Source of the DNA: JACJYC01 sp964558465 | GTDB lineage: Bacteria; Bacteroidota; Bacteroidia; Chitinophagales; Saprospiraceae | NCBI GenBank assembly: GCA_964558465.1 | Contig: CAZLEF010000014.1 | Span: 1-64,000 of the forward strand | Reading direction: 5' to 3' | Length of the DNA: 64,000 bases | In this document: in pieces, positions 1-8,157 of the stretch | How the letters are laid out: each line of letters opens with the position of its first letter | How positions within the stretch are numbered: position 1 is the stretch's first letter | Translations under genes and position numbers: made by a program | The notes under the pieces: model-generated | Told to the model about the DNA's origin: nothing | Databases searched by the model: none | The model's input: only the letters and a program-made list of their open reading frames with translations

Positions 1-45
1 TCGAACCAATCGAACCAATCGAACCAATCGAACCAATCGAACCAA
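1..45. repeat. 9-bp tandem word array (TCGAACCAA x5)
   Basis: Five head-to-tail copies of TCGAACCAA begin at the window edge, followed by a degenerate copy (TCCAATCAA). The reverse complement of the same word recurs at 27789-27812 and a close relative fills 37981-38036, so this is one member of a family of intergenic word arrays in this genome. The array may extend upstream of the window. Confidence 0.9.
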
Positions 46-113
46 TCCAATCAATTATTCCAAGGTTTTAAACGAAAAGTTCATCCGGTTGTTTTCAAAA
101 AAAATCCATTAAA

Positions 114-788
114 ATGAGCGTTATTCACCCCGCATCCTACCAATTCCTGAAAGATCTCAGCGCCAACAACACCCGCGAGTGGTTTCAGGCCAACAAAGCC
201 GCCTATGAAGCTGCTTACGAAAATTTCAATCATTTTGTGAAAGCAGTTGAAACGGAGTTGGGCAAATCCGACCATCTGGAGGGCAGCAAAACCTTCCGGA
301 TCTACCGGGATGTTCGGTTTTCCAAGGATAAATCGCCGTACAAGAACCATTTTGGCGCCGGGTTCAAACGGGGCGCCAGGATGCTGCGGGGCGGATATTA
401 CCTGCACCTCCAACCAGGTGAATCCTTTGCAGGCGGCGGATTTTGGGAGCCTGAGCCCGATGACCTGAAAAGGATCCGCGACGAATTTGCTTTTGACATC
501 CAGCCGATCCGGCAGATCGAATCCGACCCGGTGTTCAAAAAATATTTCGGCGGCATCCAGGGAGAGGGGTTAAAAACGGCCCCCAAAGGCTATGATAAAA
601 ACCTGCCGGGCATCGATCTGATCCGGAAAAAACAGTTCATTGTTATGCGCCCATTTACCGACCAGGAGGTTACCCAACCCACGTTTTTGCAGGAAGTGGT
701 CAAAACGTTCATGGCCATGCGGCCGTATTTCGATTACATGAGCGTGGTACTGACGACGGATTCCAACGGCGAATCGATCCTCGGATAA
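114..788 (+). CDS. DUF2461 (TIGR02453) family protein
   Basis: A 224-residue cytoplasmic protein without signal peptide or membrane segment. The N-terminal segment with F-L-x-x-L-S-x-N-N-x-R-E-W-F, followed by F-R-I-Y-R-D-x-R-F-S-K-D-K-S-P-Y-K and a glycine-rich H-L-x-P-G strand, is characteristic of DUF2461, and the length is normal for that family. The biochemical function of the family is not known to me. The ATG at 114 is the first in frame and places the conserved N-terminus at residue 9. There is no Shine-Dalgarno sequence, as expected for Bacteroidota. The gene stands alone between the 9-bp word array and the promoter of the ribosomal operon, so operon links are not visible. Confidence 0.85.
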   Translation: MSVIHPASYQFLKDLSANNTREWFQANKAAYEAAYENFNHFVKAVETELGKSDHLEGSKTFRIYRDVRFSKDKSPYKNHFGAGFKRGARMLRGGYYLHLQPGESFAGGGFWEPEPDDLKRIRDEFAFDIQPIRQIESDPVFKKYFGGIQGEGLKTAPKGYDKNLPGIDLIRKKQFIVMRPFTDQEVTQPTFLQEVVKTFMAMRPYFDYMSVVLTTDSNGESILG

Positions 789-873
789 TGCATCCGGGTC
801 ATATCCAATGCAAAAAAATGGCTGTTTTTCAACAATTTACGTTCTTTTAAAAAGATTTTTTTTCAAAAACCCC

Positions 874-903
874 TTGTTTTCTGGAAGAGAGGTTTTACCT
901 TTG
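874..903 (+). promoter_or_regulatory. Bacteroidota-type promoter of the rplM operon
   Basis: TTG at 874-876, a 19-base spacer, and TACCTTTG at 896-903 match the Bacteroidota sigma-A consensus TTG-N19/21-TAnnTTTG. The rplM start lies about 50 bases downstream, leaving a short leader. This is one of the best promoter matches in the window. Confidence 0.75.
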
Positions 904-953
904 CGCACTCAATTTGAGAAAGGATAATTTTCATCACATAAAAACTCAAAAAC

Positions 954-1397
954 GTGAATACGCTGAGTTACAAAACAGCATCTGCGAAGAAAGAGACTGT
1001 GGAGCGTAAATGGTACGTGATTGACGCAGAAGGAGAGGTTGTCGGACGTCTTTGTTCGCGGATCGCTCACGTGCTTCGCGGCAAACATAAGCCTTCCTTC
1101 ACACCGCATGTAGATACGGGGGATTATGTCATCGTGATCAACGCTGACAAGGTCCGTTTCACCGGCGCCAAATGGGATCAGAAAGAATACCTGACCTATT
1201 CCGGTTACCCGGGCGGACAGAAATCGGTCATCGCCAAAGAGTTGCAGGCAAAAAAACACTTCGCCGTTCTTGAAATCGGCGTAAGGGGCATGCTGCCGAA
1301 AACGAAACTTGGACGCGCCATGATCAAGAAGCTCTTCGTTTATGAAGGGCAGGATCACCCGCACAAGGCGCAGAAACCCGAACCCTTCAATTTTTAA
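954..1397 (+). CDS. rplM: 50S ribosomal protein L13
   Basis: A 147-residue protein with the L13 hallmarks W-Y-V-I-D-A near residue 22, G-R-L-x-S near 33, the G-K-H-K-P segment, and the C-terminal M-L-P-K-T-x-L-G-R motif. L13 is an early assembly protein of the large subunit, binding 23S rRNA. The start is GTG at 954; no ATG upstream is in frame, and this start gives the normal Bacteroidota length. It is the first gene of the operon rplM-rpsI-rpsB-tsf, and rpsI follows after 7 bases. L13 and S9 are adjacent in nearly all bacteria, which supports both calls. Transcription should start from the promoter at 874-903. Confidence 0.97.
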   Translation: MNTLSYKTASAKKETVERKWYVIDAEGEVVGRLCSRIAHVLRGKHKPSFTPHVDTGDYVIVINADKVRFTGAKWDQKEYLTYSGYPGGQKSVIAKELQAKKHFAVLEIGVRGMLPKTKLGRAMIKKLFVYEGQDHPHKAQKPEPFNF

Positions 1398-1404
1398 CGA
1401 TTAA

Positions 1405-1806
1405 ATGAGTGCCCAGAGTATGGAAATGATCAATGCCATTGGCAGAAGAAAAGCAGCGGTTGCGCGTATTTACCTCACTAAAGGAGCAGGTAACATCCGG
1501 ATCAACGGCCGGGATTATAAAGAGTATTTCCCTCAATTGCATATTCAGAACAAGATTTCCGCGCCATTCGAAGAGGTTCAGGTCGAAAATATATACGACC
1601 TCAACGTGATTGTCAACGGCGGCGGTTACAAAGGCCAGGCTGAAGCGATCCGGATGGCCATATCCCGTGCGTTGGTTAAGTTGAACGAAGACTTCCGCAA
1701 ACCGCTGAAGGTTCAGAAGTTCCTTACCCGCGATGCCCGGGAGGTCGAACGCAAAAAATACGGCAAACCCAAAGCGCGCAAGAGCTTCCAGTTCAGCAAG
1801 CGTTAA
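1405..1806 (+). CDS. rpsI: 30S ribosomal protein S9
   Basis: A 133-residue protein with the S9 signature G-R-R-K-x-A-V-A-R near the N-terminus, G-G-G-x-x-G-Q-A-x-A-I-R near residue 74, and the basic C-terminal tail ending F-Q-F-S-K-R, which in the ribosome reaches the P-site tRNA. The annotated start is ATG 1405; an internal ATG at 1420 would give a protein of 128 residues and cannot be excluded, since there is no Shine-Dalgarno sequence to decide. It sits 7 bases after rplM and 57 bases before the rpsB start, in one transcription unit. Confidence 0.97.
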   Translation: MSAQSMEMINAIGRRKAAVARIYLTKGAGNIRINGRDYKEYFPQLHIQNKISAPFEEVQVENIYDLNVIVNGGGYKGQAEAIRMAISRALVKLNEDFRKPLKVQKFLTRDAREVERKKYGKPKARKSFQFSKR

Positions 1807-1863
1807 TTTGCCCGGATCAACCGTTTGTTTCAGTTTTTCCAAAGCTTTTTACAATTTACAAAA

Positions 1864-2595
1864 ATGGATAAACCTACCTATAAAGACCTGCTGGATGCCG
1901 GCGTTCACTTTGGCCACCTCAAGAAAAAGTGGAACCCCAAAATGGCGCCCTACATCTTCATGGAGCGGAAAGGCATTCACATCATCGACCTTAACCGCAC
2001 CCTGGAATGCCTCGAACGCGCTGCCAACGCCATGCGCCAGATGGCCAAATCCGGTAAAAAAATCATGTTCGTCGCGACCAAAAAACAGGCCCGCGAGATC
2101 GTGGCCAACGCTGCCCGCAGCGTAGGTATGCCTTTTGTCGCCGATCGCTGGTTGGGGGGCATGATGACCAACTTTACCACCATCCGCCGCTCGGTCAAGA
2201 AAATGCAGAACATCGAGCGCATGCTGCAGGACGGCACGCTCTCTTCCATTACCAAAAAAGAAAGGCTGACGCTCAGCCGCGAATTAAACAAACTGGAAAA
2301 GGTACTCGGCGGTATTGCCAACCTCAATCGCCTGCCTTCCGCCGTTTTTATCGTGGATGTCCAGCATGAACATATCGCCGTGGCAGAAGCCCAGCGCCTG
2401 GGAATCCGTACCTTCGGCATCGTGGACACCAACTCCGACCCGAACGTAGTGGATTTTCCAATTCCGGGCAATGACGACGCCTCCAAATCCGTGGCCATCA
2501 TCACCAATTATATGGCTGAAGCGATCCGCCAGGGGCTGGAAGACCGCAAAGCTGTCAAACCTGAAAAGGAAGCCGCCCAGGAGGCTGAAGCCTGA
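1864..2595 (+). CDS. rpsB: 30S ribosomal protein S2
   Basis: A 243-residue protein with the S2 signatures D-A-G-V-H-F-G-H near residue 13, W-N-P-K-M near 24, I-I-D-L near 40, and D-R-W-L-G-G-M-M-T-N-F near 95. S2 helps bind S1 and lies at the small-subunit platform. The open frame extends 39 bases upstream to 1825, but that extension is not conserved in S2 and the ATG at 1864 starts the protein at the usual M-x-K-P-T-Y. It is followed by tsf in the same orientation after 72 bases, the usual rpsB-tsf pair. The C-terminus is a short acidic, alanine-rich tail. Confidence 0.97.
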   Translation: MDKPTYKDLLDAGVHFGHLKKKWNPKMAPYIFMERKGIHIIDLNRTLECLERAANAMRQMAKSGKKIMFVATKKQAREIVANAARSVGMPFVADRWLGGMMTNFTTIRRSVKKMQNIERMLQDGTLSSITKKERLTLSRELNKLEKVLGGIANLNRLPSAVFIVDVQHEHIAVAEAQRLGIRTFGIVDTNSDPNVVDFPIPGNDDASKSVAIITNYMAEAIRQGLEDRKAVKPEKEAAQEAEA

Positions 2596-2667
2596 TCTCC
2601 TCTACCGGCAAACGGACGGAACTTATTAAAGGCTCGTTCTGTTAAATCAAAAAAAATAAAATTATTC

Positions 2668-3501
2668 ATGAGCGTAATTTCAGCTTCCGATGTAAAAAAA
2701 CTGCGCGACATCACCGGCGCAGGTATGATGGATTGCAAACAGGCCCTCAGCGAAGCAGAAGGCAATTTTGATCTGGCTATTGACATTCTCCGCAAAAAGG
2801 GTCAGAAAATGGCCACCAAACGCGCCGACCGCGAAGCCAACGAAGGCGTGGTACTGGCCCTGGTTTCCAATGACCACAAACGCGGCGTGATCGTTAAGTT
2901 GAGCAGTGAAACCGACTTCGTTGCCAAAAACGAAGACTTCATCGAACTTACCCGCAAGATCGGAAACATCGCCCTGGAAAAATTCCCGGCGACCAAAGAA
3001 GAACTGCTGGCGATGAACTTCGGCGGCGGGATCACGATCGGCGAAAAGATCGTTGAGCAGGTCGGTGTGATCGGCGAAAAAATCGAACTGGCTTCCTACG
3101 AAAAGCTGGAAGCAGCCCAGGTCGCTCCCTATATCCATATGGGCAACAAAGCCGGCGTCCTGGTGGGCCTCAACCTGCCCGGCGACAACTACTACGAAGC
3201 CGGCCGCGATGTGGCCATGCAGGTTGCCGCTATGCGCCCTGTTGCTGTCGATAAAGACGATGTTGACCAAAGCACGATCCAGAAAGAGATCGAAATCGGT
3301 ATGGAGGTAGCCCGTAACGAGGGCAAACCGGAAGCCATGCTCGAAAAAATTGCAATGGGCAAACTCAACAAGTTCTTCGAAGACAATACCCTGCTCAACC
3401 AGAAATTTGTCAAAGATAATTCCAAGAATATTCGGGACTACCTCAAGTCCCAGAATAAGGATTTGACCGTGACGGCCTTCCGACACGTCGAACTGGGTTA
3501 A
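2668..3501 (+). CDS. tsf: translation elongation factor Ts
   Basis: A 277-residue protein that recycles EF-Tu by displacing GDP. The N-terminal UBA-like domain carries L-R-x-x-T-G-A-G-M-M-D-C-K-x-A-L, and the core contains S-S-E-T-D-F-V-A-x-N, both diagnostic of EF-Ts. Length is normal for Bacteroidota. It is the last gene of the ribosomal operon, ended by a strong intrinsic terminator 11 bases after the stop codon. A long open frame on the opposite strand here is only a shadow of the codon usage. Confidence 0.97.
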   Translation: MSVISASDVKKLRDITGAGMMDCKQALSEAEGNFDLAIDILRKKGQKMATKRADREANEGVVLALVSNDHKRGVIVKLSSETDFVAKNEDFIELTRKIGNIALEKFPATKEELLAMNFGGGITIGEKIVEQVGVIGEKIELASYEKLEAAQVAPYIHMGNKAGVLVGLNLPGDNYYEAGRDVAMQVAAMRPVAVDKDDVDQSTIQKEIEIGMEVARNEGKPEAMLEKIAMGKLNKFFEDNTLLNQKFVKDNSKNIRDYLKSQNKDLTVTAFRHVELG

Positions 3502-3511
3502 AGACCAACAA

Positions 3512-3544
3512 GGCGGATTAGTTCTCTAATTCGCCTTTTTTTTT
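3512..3544 (+). terminator. intrinsic terminator of the rplM-tsf operon
   Basis: A 10-bp stem (GGCGGATTAG with CTAATTCGCC, one G-T wobble), a TTCT loop and a run of nine T residues lie directly after tsf. pyrH begins 23 bases later and so probably has its own promoter or depends on read-through. Confidence 0.9.
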
Positions 3545-3567
3545 GCCATTAATTCCGCCTGAATACT

Positions 3568-4281
3568 ATGAGCCTGAAATACAAACGCGTTGTGCTGAAA
3601 CTCAGCGGCGAATCCCTGATGGGGGGGCAGAAATTTGGTATCTCCGCAGATCAGCTGCACCATTATGCCAACGAGATCAAAGGCCTGGTGGAATTGGGGG
3701 TCGAAGTAGCCATTGTCATCGGCGGCGGAAACATCTTCCGGGGCCTGCAGGCCGAAACCTCCGGCATCGAACGGGTACAGGGCGATTATATGGGCATGCT
3801 GGCCACCGTCATCAACGGCATGGCCCTGCAAAGCGTACTCGAAAACAAAGGCATTTATACCCGCCTGATCTCTGCCATTGAAATGAAACAGATCGCCGAG
3901 CCTTACATCCGGCGCCGGTGCATCCGCCACCTGGAGAAACGCCGGGTGCTGATCTTTTCTTCCGGGATCGGAAGTCCCTACTTTACCACCGACTCCGCCG
4001 CCGCGCTCCGGGCAAGCGAGATCAACGCTGAAGTCATTCTGAAAGGCACCCGGGTTGACGGCATTTATACTGCCGACCCTGAAAAGGATCCGCTCGCCAC
4101 CAAATTCGACACGCTCACCTTTGCAAAGGTGATCAGCGAAGGCCTGGCTGTAATGGATATGACCGCCTTTACCCTCTGCCGCGAAAACAATGTCCCTATT
4201 ATTGTGTTCGATATCAATGAGCCGGGCAATCTCCTGAAAATTGTACAAGGAGAGCGGATCGGCACGCTTGTGGAAGGTTGA
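3568..4281 (+). CDS. pyrH: UMP kinase
   Basis: A 237-residue amino-acid-kinase-fold enzyme that phosphorylates UMP to UDP in pyrimidine nucleotide synthesis. The N-terminus K-R-V-V-L-K-L-S-G-E-S-L, the I-G-G-G-N-I-F-R-G loop, G-D-Y-M-G-M-L-A-T-V-I-N, and the F-T-T-D-S-A-A-A-L-R-A segment are typical of bacterial PyrH. The loop before F-T-T-D reads G-I-G-S-P-Y, where most homologues have G-T-G-N-P-F, a mild divergence. The rpsB-tsf-pyrH order is widely conserved in bacteria (usually with frr next), but here frr is absent and an acyl-CoA carboxylase gene follows beyond a palindromic repeat. Confidence 0.96.
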   Translation: MSLKYKRVVLKLSGESLMGGQKFGISADQLHHYANEIKGLVELGVEVAIVIGGGNIFRGLQAETSGIERVQGDYMGMLATVINGMALQSVLENKGIYTRLISAIEMKQIAEPYIRRRCIRHLEKRRVLIFSSGIGSPYFTTDSAAALRASEINAEVILKGTRVDGIYTADPEKDPLATKFDTLTFAKVISEGLAVMDMTAFTLCRENNVPIIVFDINEPGNLLKIVQGERIGTLVEG

Positions 4282-4305
4282 TGGGGGTTGTTTATTCGTT
4301 TATGC

Positions 4306-4377
4306 GTTGATCCGTTGATTTGTTGATTTGAGGGCTGCCGTCTTCAAATCAACAAATCAACAAATCAACGAATCAAC
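4306..4377. repeat. self-complementary GTTGATTTG word array, copy A
   Basis: The left arm 4306-4331 is built of GTTGATTTG-type 9-mers and the right arm 4344-4377 of their reverse complement, separated by a 12-base core GGGCTGCCGTCT. The same design, with a closely similar core, occurs at 6024-6103 and, inverted, at 6511-6590; related arrays lie at 35454-35545 and 37945-37974. Folded, it would be a long hairpin in the pyrH-carboxylase spacer. Confidence 0.9.
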
Positions 4378-4388
4378 AATAGTTATCA

Positions 4389-6023
4389 ATGAACGCCAAA
4401 GCCTTGGAACGCGCCAGAAATGCAGACAGCATGAAACTGCTCGTCTCCCAGATCAACCGCAAACTGGATATCATCAAGGCCGGTGGCGGAAAAAAGCGAA
4501 TTGAAAAACAGCGCGAGCAGGGAAAAATGACCGCCCGGGAACGGGTGGATTACCTACTCGACGATGGCAGCCCTTTTCTGGAGATCGGCGCCTTCGCCGG
4601 TTATGAAATGTACCCGGATGAAGGCGGTTGCCCTGCGGGTGGAGTCATCGTTGGGATCGGGTATGTACGGGGCCGCCAATGTGTGATTGTTGCCAACGAC
4701 GCCACCGTAAAGGCGGGCGCATGGTTTCCGATCACCGGCAAAAAGAACCTCAGAGCCCAGGAGATCTCCATGGAAAACCGCCTGCCCATCATTTATCTGG
4801 TAGACAGCGCCGGCGTTTTTCTGCCGATGCAGGATGAAATTTTTCCGGATAAGGAACATTTCGGCCGGATCTTCCGCAACAACGCCCGCATGTCGGCCAT
4901 GGGCATCCCGCAGATCGCGGCCATCATGGGCAGTTGCGTGGCGGGCGGAGCCTACCTGCCCATCATGTCGGATGAAGCGCTCATTGTGGAAGGAGCCGGT
5001 TCGATTTTCCTGGCGGGTCCCTACCTCGTCAAAGCGGCGATCGGTGAAGAGGTGGACAAGGAAACGCTGGGCGGCGCCAAATCCCAGACCGAAATTTCCG
5101 GCATTTGTGATTATCTGATGCCCGATGATCAAACTTGCCTGGACACCATTAAAGACCTGATCGACAAAATCGGGCATTTCCCCGATGCCGGATTCGACCG
5201 GATTCCCGCTTCGCTGCCCAAAAGCGAGCCGGAGGCGATCTACGAGGTTTTTCCCGAAGAAGCCGGGCGGCCGTATTCAACGGTCAAATTGCTGGAATGC
5301 CTGGCAGACGACTCCAAACTGACCTATTACAAAGCCGGGTACGGCAAAACCATTATTTGCGCCTATGCCCGCATCGACGGGTGGGCCGTCGGCATTGTGG
5401 CCAACAACCGGGAGGTGGTCAAATCCGCCAAAGGTGAAATGCAATTCGGCGGCGTGATCTATTCGGATTCTGCCGACAAGGCCGCTAGGTTCATCATGAA
5501 CTGCAACCAGAAAAAAATTCCCCTGGTGTTTCTCCAGGACGTCACAGGGTTTATGGTGGGTTCACGGTCCGAACAAGGTGGCATCATCAAGGACGGGGCT
5601 AAAATGGTCAATGCGGTGGCCAATTCCACCGTGCCCAAATTTACGGTCATCCTGGGCAATTCCTACGGCGCCGGCAATTATGCCATGTGCGGGAAAGCCT
5701 ACGACCCCCGGCTGATCGTGGCCTGGCCGACCGCCAAAATTGCCGTCATGGGCGGGGCGCAGGCAGCCAAAACCCTGTTGCAGATCCAGGTTTCGGCGGC
5801 TAATGCCAAATCAGAAACTGTGAGCCAACAGGACGAAAATGCCCTCTTGAAAGAAATCCAGGACAAGTACGACCGCCAAACCACTGCCTACTACGCTGCC
5901 GCCCGCCTCTGGGTGGACGCGATCATCGACCCCATCCAAACCCGCACCTGGATCTCGGAAGGGATCAAGGCGGCGAATAATGCGCCGGTGGAGGCGTTTA
6001 ATGTGGGGGTGTTTCAGGTGTAG
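4389..6023 (+). CDS. acyl-CoA carboxylase carboxyltransferase (beta) subunit, methylcrotonyl-CoA carboxylase-like
   Basis: A 544-residue protein with the two crotonase-like carboxyltransferase lobes of biotin-dependent acyl-CoA carboxylases. The N-terminal T-A-R-E-R motif, the segment F-P-D-K-E-H-F-G-R-I-F-R-N-N-A, G-S-C-V-A-G-G-A-Y, and I-F-L-A-G-P-Y-L-V-K-A-A-I-G-E resemble the methylcrotonyl-CoA (leucine breakdown) type more than the propionyl-CoA type; the C-terminal lobe has G-N-S-Y-G-A-G-N-Y-A-M. It would transfer carboxyl groups from carboxybiotin to a branched acyl-CoA in the cytoplasm. No biotin carboxylase subunit lies next to it, so its partner must be elsewhere. Substrate is inferred from resemblance only. 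The start is the ATG right after array copy A, and array copy B begins right after the stop. Confidence 0.88.
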   Translation: MNAKALERARNADSMKLLVSQINRKLDIIKAGGGKKRIEKQREQGKMTARERVDYLLDDGSPFLEIGAFAGYEMYPDEGGCPAGGVIVGIGYVRGRQCVIVANDATVKAGAWFPITGKKNLRAQEISMENRLPIIYLVDSAGVFLPMQDEIFPDKEHFGRIFRNNARMSAMGIPQIAAIMGSCVAGGAYLPIMSDEALIVEGAGSIFLAGPYLVKAAIGEEVDKETLGGAKSQTEISGICDYLMPDDQTCLDTIKDLIDKIGHFPDAGFDRIPASLPKSEPEAIYEVFPEEAGRPYSTVKLLECLADDSKLTYYKAGYGKTIICAYARIDGWAVGIVANNREVVKSAKGEMQFGGVIYSDSADKAARFIMNCNQKKIPLVFLQDVTGFMVGSRSEQGGIIKDGAKMVNAVANSTVPKFTVILGNSYGAGNYAMCGKAYDPRLIVAWPTAKIAVMGGAQAAKTLLQIQVSAANAKSETVSQQDENALLKEIQDKYDRQTTAYYAAARLWVDAIIDPIQTRTWISEGIKAANNAPVEAFNVGVFQV

Positions 6024-6103
6024 GTTGATTCGTTGATTTGTTGATTTGTTGATTCGAGGGCTGCCGTTCTCAAATCAACGCATCAACAAATCAACGAATC
6101 AAC
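6024..6103. repeat. self-complementary GTTGATTTG word array, copy B
   Basis: The left arm 6024-6057 and right arm 6070-6103 are each built of four 9-base GTTGATTTG-type words in opposite orientation around the core GGGCTGCCGTTC. It begins directly after the carboxylase stop codon and ends 12 bases before the stop codon of the four-helix-bundle gene, forming the left boundary of a possible cassette (see findings). Confidence 0.92.
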
Positions 6104-6115
6104 AGCCCCCACCCC

Positions 6116-6478
6116 TCATCTCCTAAGCTGCGATTCCCTCAACGCATTTACTTTGTTTCCGATCTCTTCGATCATGGGTCTTTGTTCCATTACTTCCACC
6201 TCATCCAGATAGAGGAGGTCGGAAGCGAGGATCAATAAATTCAGGACTTCCATCAGGCTTCCGAAAGCAATTTCGCTGAACCTGGCCTGTTCTTTTCCGG
6301 TCTGCCGGCTGGTTCCTTCTGCGAGGTTACAGTTGATGGAAATGCAGGCCCGCCTGATTTGTTGCGTCATCCCGTATTTCTCATCGTCCGGAAATTTCCG
6401 GGAAATCTGGTAAACATTTTTAATCAATTGACGGCCTCTTTGCCATACCTCAAGTTTTTCAAAATGATAAGCGCGCAT
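6116..6478 (-). CDS. four-helix-bundle protein (23S rRNA intervening-sequence / S23 family), copy 1
   Basis: A 120-residue all-helical protein of the S23/IVP family (TIGR02436). Visible signatures are F-E-K-L-E-V-W-Q near the N-terminus, F-P-x-x-E-K-Y-G near residue 30, Q-Q-I-R-R-A-C-I-S-I-N-C-N-L-A-E-G near residue 39, and Q-A-R-F-S-E-I-A-x-G-S. The family is named after proteins encoded in rRNA intervening sequences and is related to the Avd proteins of diversity-generating retroelements, but its molecular role is unsettled. A close paralogue lies at 58763-59128. The gene sits between inverted arrays at 6024-6103 and 6511-6590, and its leader resembles that of the paralogue. No reverse transcriptase or rRNA gene is nearby, so a role in either system is not supported here. 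Confidence 0.9.
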   Translation of the reverse strand: MRAYHFEKLEVWQRGRQLIKNVYQISRKFPDDEKYGMTQQIRRACISINCNLAEGTSRQTGKEQARFSEIAFGSLMEVLNLLILASDLLYLDEVEVMEQRPMIEEIGNKVNALRESQLRR

Positions 6479-6510
6479 GGTTAATATGGTTTTGGTGTAT
6501 TTTTTTTGGT

Positions 6511-6590
6511 GTTGATTCGTTGATGCGTTGATTTGTTGATTTGAGAACGGCCGCCCTCAAATCAACGCATCAACAAATCAACGCATCAAC
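6511..6590. repeat. self-complementary GTTGATTTG word array, copy C (core inverted)
   Basis: Left arm 6511-6544 and right arm 6557-6590 mirror each other; the core reads GAACGGCCGCCC, which is the reverse-complement orientation of the core in copies A and B with one change. It starts about 30 bases upstream of the four-helix-bundle start codon and ends 6 bases before the stop codon of the GH51 gene. Confidence 0.92.
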
Positions 6591-6596
6591 ATCTTT

Positions 6597-8135
6597 TCAA
6601 ATCCTCACCACCACCACCGAAACCGGCGGAAGCGTAACCCTCAGCACCCCGTCCTTCAGGCTGAAGCCGTTGTACGCGGCAGGTTTTACCTTTTCAGGTT
6701 GGGCGAACGTGTTGTGGTCTTGCACTTTAGGGGAAGTCAGAATGCGGGAACTGGGTTGTTTGGGGGAAACGCCGCGGATGGTTACTTCCACTTCATGCGC
6801 CGCCGAGGGGTCGACGTTCACCAGGGAAATATGGATCGTTCCGGCTGCATCCCGGGATGCGGAGGCGGAAACGGCGGGGATCTGGCGGCCGTCGGCTTCG
6901 ATCATGCCCGTTTTTAGGTCCATCGGCAGCAGGGTGGCGTCCTGGTGGACGGCATACATTTCCATCACGTGATAGGTAGGCGTGAGGATCATTTTTTCAC
7001 CCTCCGTGAGTACGACCGCCTGGAGCACGTTGATCGTCTGGGCCAGGTTGGCCATCCGGACGCGGTCGGCGTGGTTGTTGAAGATATTGAGGGTGATGCC
7101 GGCGATCATGGCATCCCGCATGGTATTTTGCTGGAAGAGGAATCCCGGGTTCGTGCCCGGTTCGACGTCGTACCAGCCGCCCCATTCGTCCACGATCAGC
7201 CCGACTCTTTTTGCAGGGTCGTATTTGTCCATGATCGTGCTGTGGCGCTGCACCAGTTCTTCCATCTGGAAGGCGCGCTGCATGGTGGCCAGGTATTCCT
7301 GGGTGGTGAATTCGGCGGCAGAGCTTTTTTTACTCCAGTCGATTACAGAATAGTGGTGCAGCCCGAGGCCTTCCATCATATTGTGCGGGATGTTTTTCAT
7401 GAGGGTTTCGGTCCAGTGGTAATCGCCGGAGCTGGCGCCGTTGGCGATGCGGTAGATCCGGTCGCCGTCATCCCAGGAGGCGTTCATGTACGTGGCGTAT
7501 TGCCGGTAAATATCGGCGTAGTACTCGGCGCGCATATTGCCGCCGCAGCCCCAGGCTTCGTTGCCGATACCCCAGAAGCGGACTTTCCAGGGTTTATCCC
7601 GGCCGTTTTCGCGGCGGAGTTTCGACATGGGGCTCTGCCCTTCGAAGGTGGTGTATTGGATCCAGTCGGCGAGTTCCTGCACCGTCCCGCTGCCCACGTT
7701 GCCGGAGATGAAGGGTTCGGCGCCCAGCAATTCACACATATTGAGGAAGTCGTGGGTACCGAAACTGTTGTCTTCGGTCACGCCGCCCCACCAGGTATTC
7801 ACGATGGTGGGCCGCCGGTCTTTGGAGCCGATGCCGTCCTTCCAGTGGTAGGTGTCGGCAAAACAGCCGCCCGGCCAGCGGAGGTTCGGGATCTTGAGTT
7901 TGCGCAGGGCCTCGACGATGTCGTTGCGCACCCCGGCCGTATTCGGGATCCTGGTATTGCCTTCGCCGACATAAAAACCATCGTAGATACAGCGCCCGAG
8001 GTGTTCGGCAAAATGGCCGTAAATATGTTTGTTGATGGTGTGTTGGCCCTGGTCGGCGTTGAGGATGATGCGGTCCTGGGCGAAGCTGCTGTTCAAAGCG
8101 CTCAATAAGAAGAGGAACGGGAGGATTTTTTGCAT
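6597..8135 (-). CDS. secreted alpha-L-arabinofuranosidase, GH51
   Basis: A 512-residue protein with a signal peptide (hydrophobic residues 3-15, cleavage likely after A-Q at 19-20). The GH51 fold is shown by H-I-Y-G-H-F-A-E-H-L-G near residue 37, R-W-P-G-G-C-F-A near 86, the acid/base motif W-G-I-G-N-E-A-W-G with Glu193, and the nucleophile motif V-D-E-W-G with Glu317; the C-terminal part is a beta-sandwich. Enzymes of this family remove arabinofuranosyl side groups from arabinan and arabinoxylan. The signal peptide places it in the periplasm or outside; there is no T9SS tail. It is transcribed divergently from the glycosidase-like gene at 8338, from which it is separated by a word array, suggesting but not proving a shared role in plant or algal polysaccharide use. 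Confidence 0.92.
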   Translation of the reverse strand: MQKILPFLFLLSALNSSFAQDRIILNADQGQHTINKHIYGHFAEHLGRCIYDGFYVGEGNTRIPNTAGVRNDIVEALRKLKIPNLRWPGGCFADTYHWKDGIGSKDRRPTIVNTWWGGVTEDNSFGTHDFLNMCELLGAEPFISGNVGSGTVQELADWIQYTTFEGQSPMSKLRRENGRDKPWKVRFWGIGNEAWGCGGNMRAEYYADIYRQYATYMNASWDDGDRIYRIANGASSGDYHWTETLMKNIPHNMMEGLGLHHYSVIDWSKKSSAAEFTTQEYLATMQRAFQMEELVQRHSTIMDKYDPAKRVGLIVDEWGGWYDVEPGTNPGFLFQQNTMRDAMIAGITLNIFNNHADRVRMANLAQTINVLQAVVLTEGEKMILTPTYHVMEMYAVHQDATLLPMDLKTGMIEADGRQIPAVSASASRDAAGTIHISLVNVDPSAAHEVEVTIRGVSPKQPSSRILTSPKVQDHNTFAQPEKVKPAAYNGFSLKDGVLRVTLPPVSVVVVRI

Positions 8136-8157
8136 GTTGATTTGTTTATATGAAGGG

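Noticed and set aside
1825..1863. Longer N-terminus of S2
   Set aside because: The upstream 13 codons are in frame, but are not part of the conserved S2 sequence; the ATG at 1864 gives the standard N-terminus.
6116..6478. Diversity-generating retroelement (Avd-like protein)
   Set aside because: The four-helix-bundle proteins resemble Avd, but no reverse transcriptase, template repeat or variable repeat was found near either copy.
6945..8108. Long open frame of 387 codons opposite the GH51 gene
   Set aside because: It is fully contained antisense to a gene with complete catalytic motifs, has a composition typical of a codon shadow and shows no recognisable motif. Similar shadows opposite tsf, the PKD gene, the Gfo/Idh/MocA gene and the ABC exporter were also left out.
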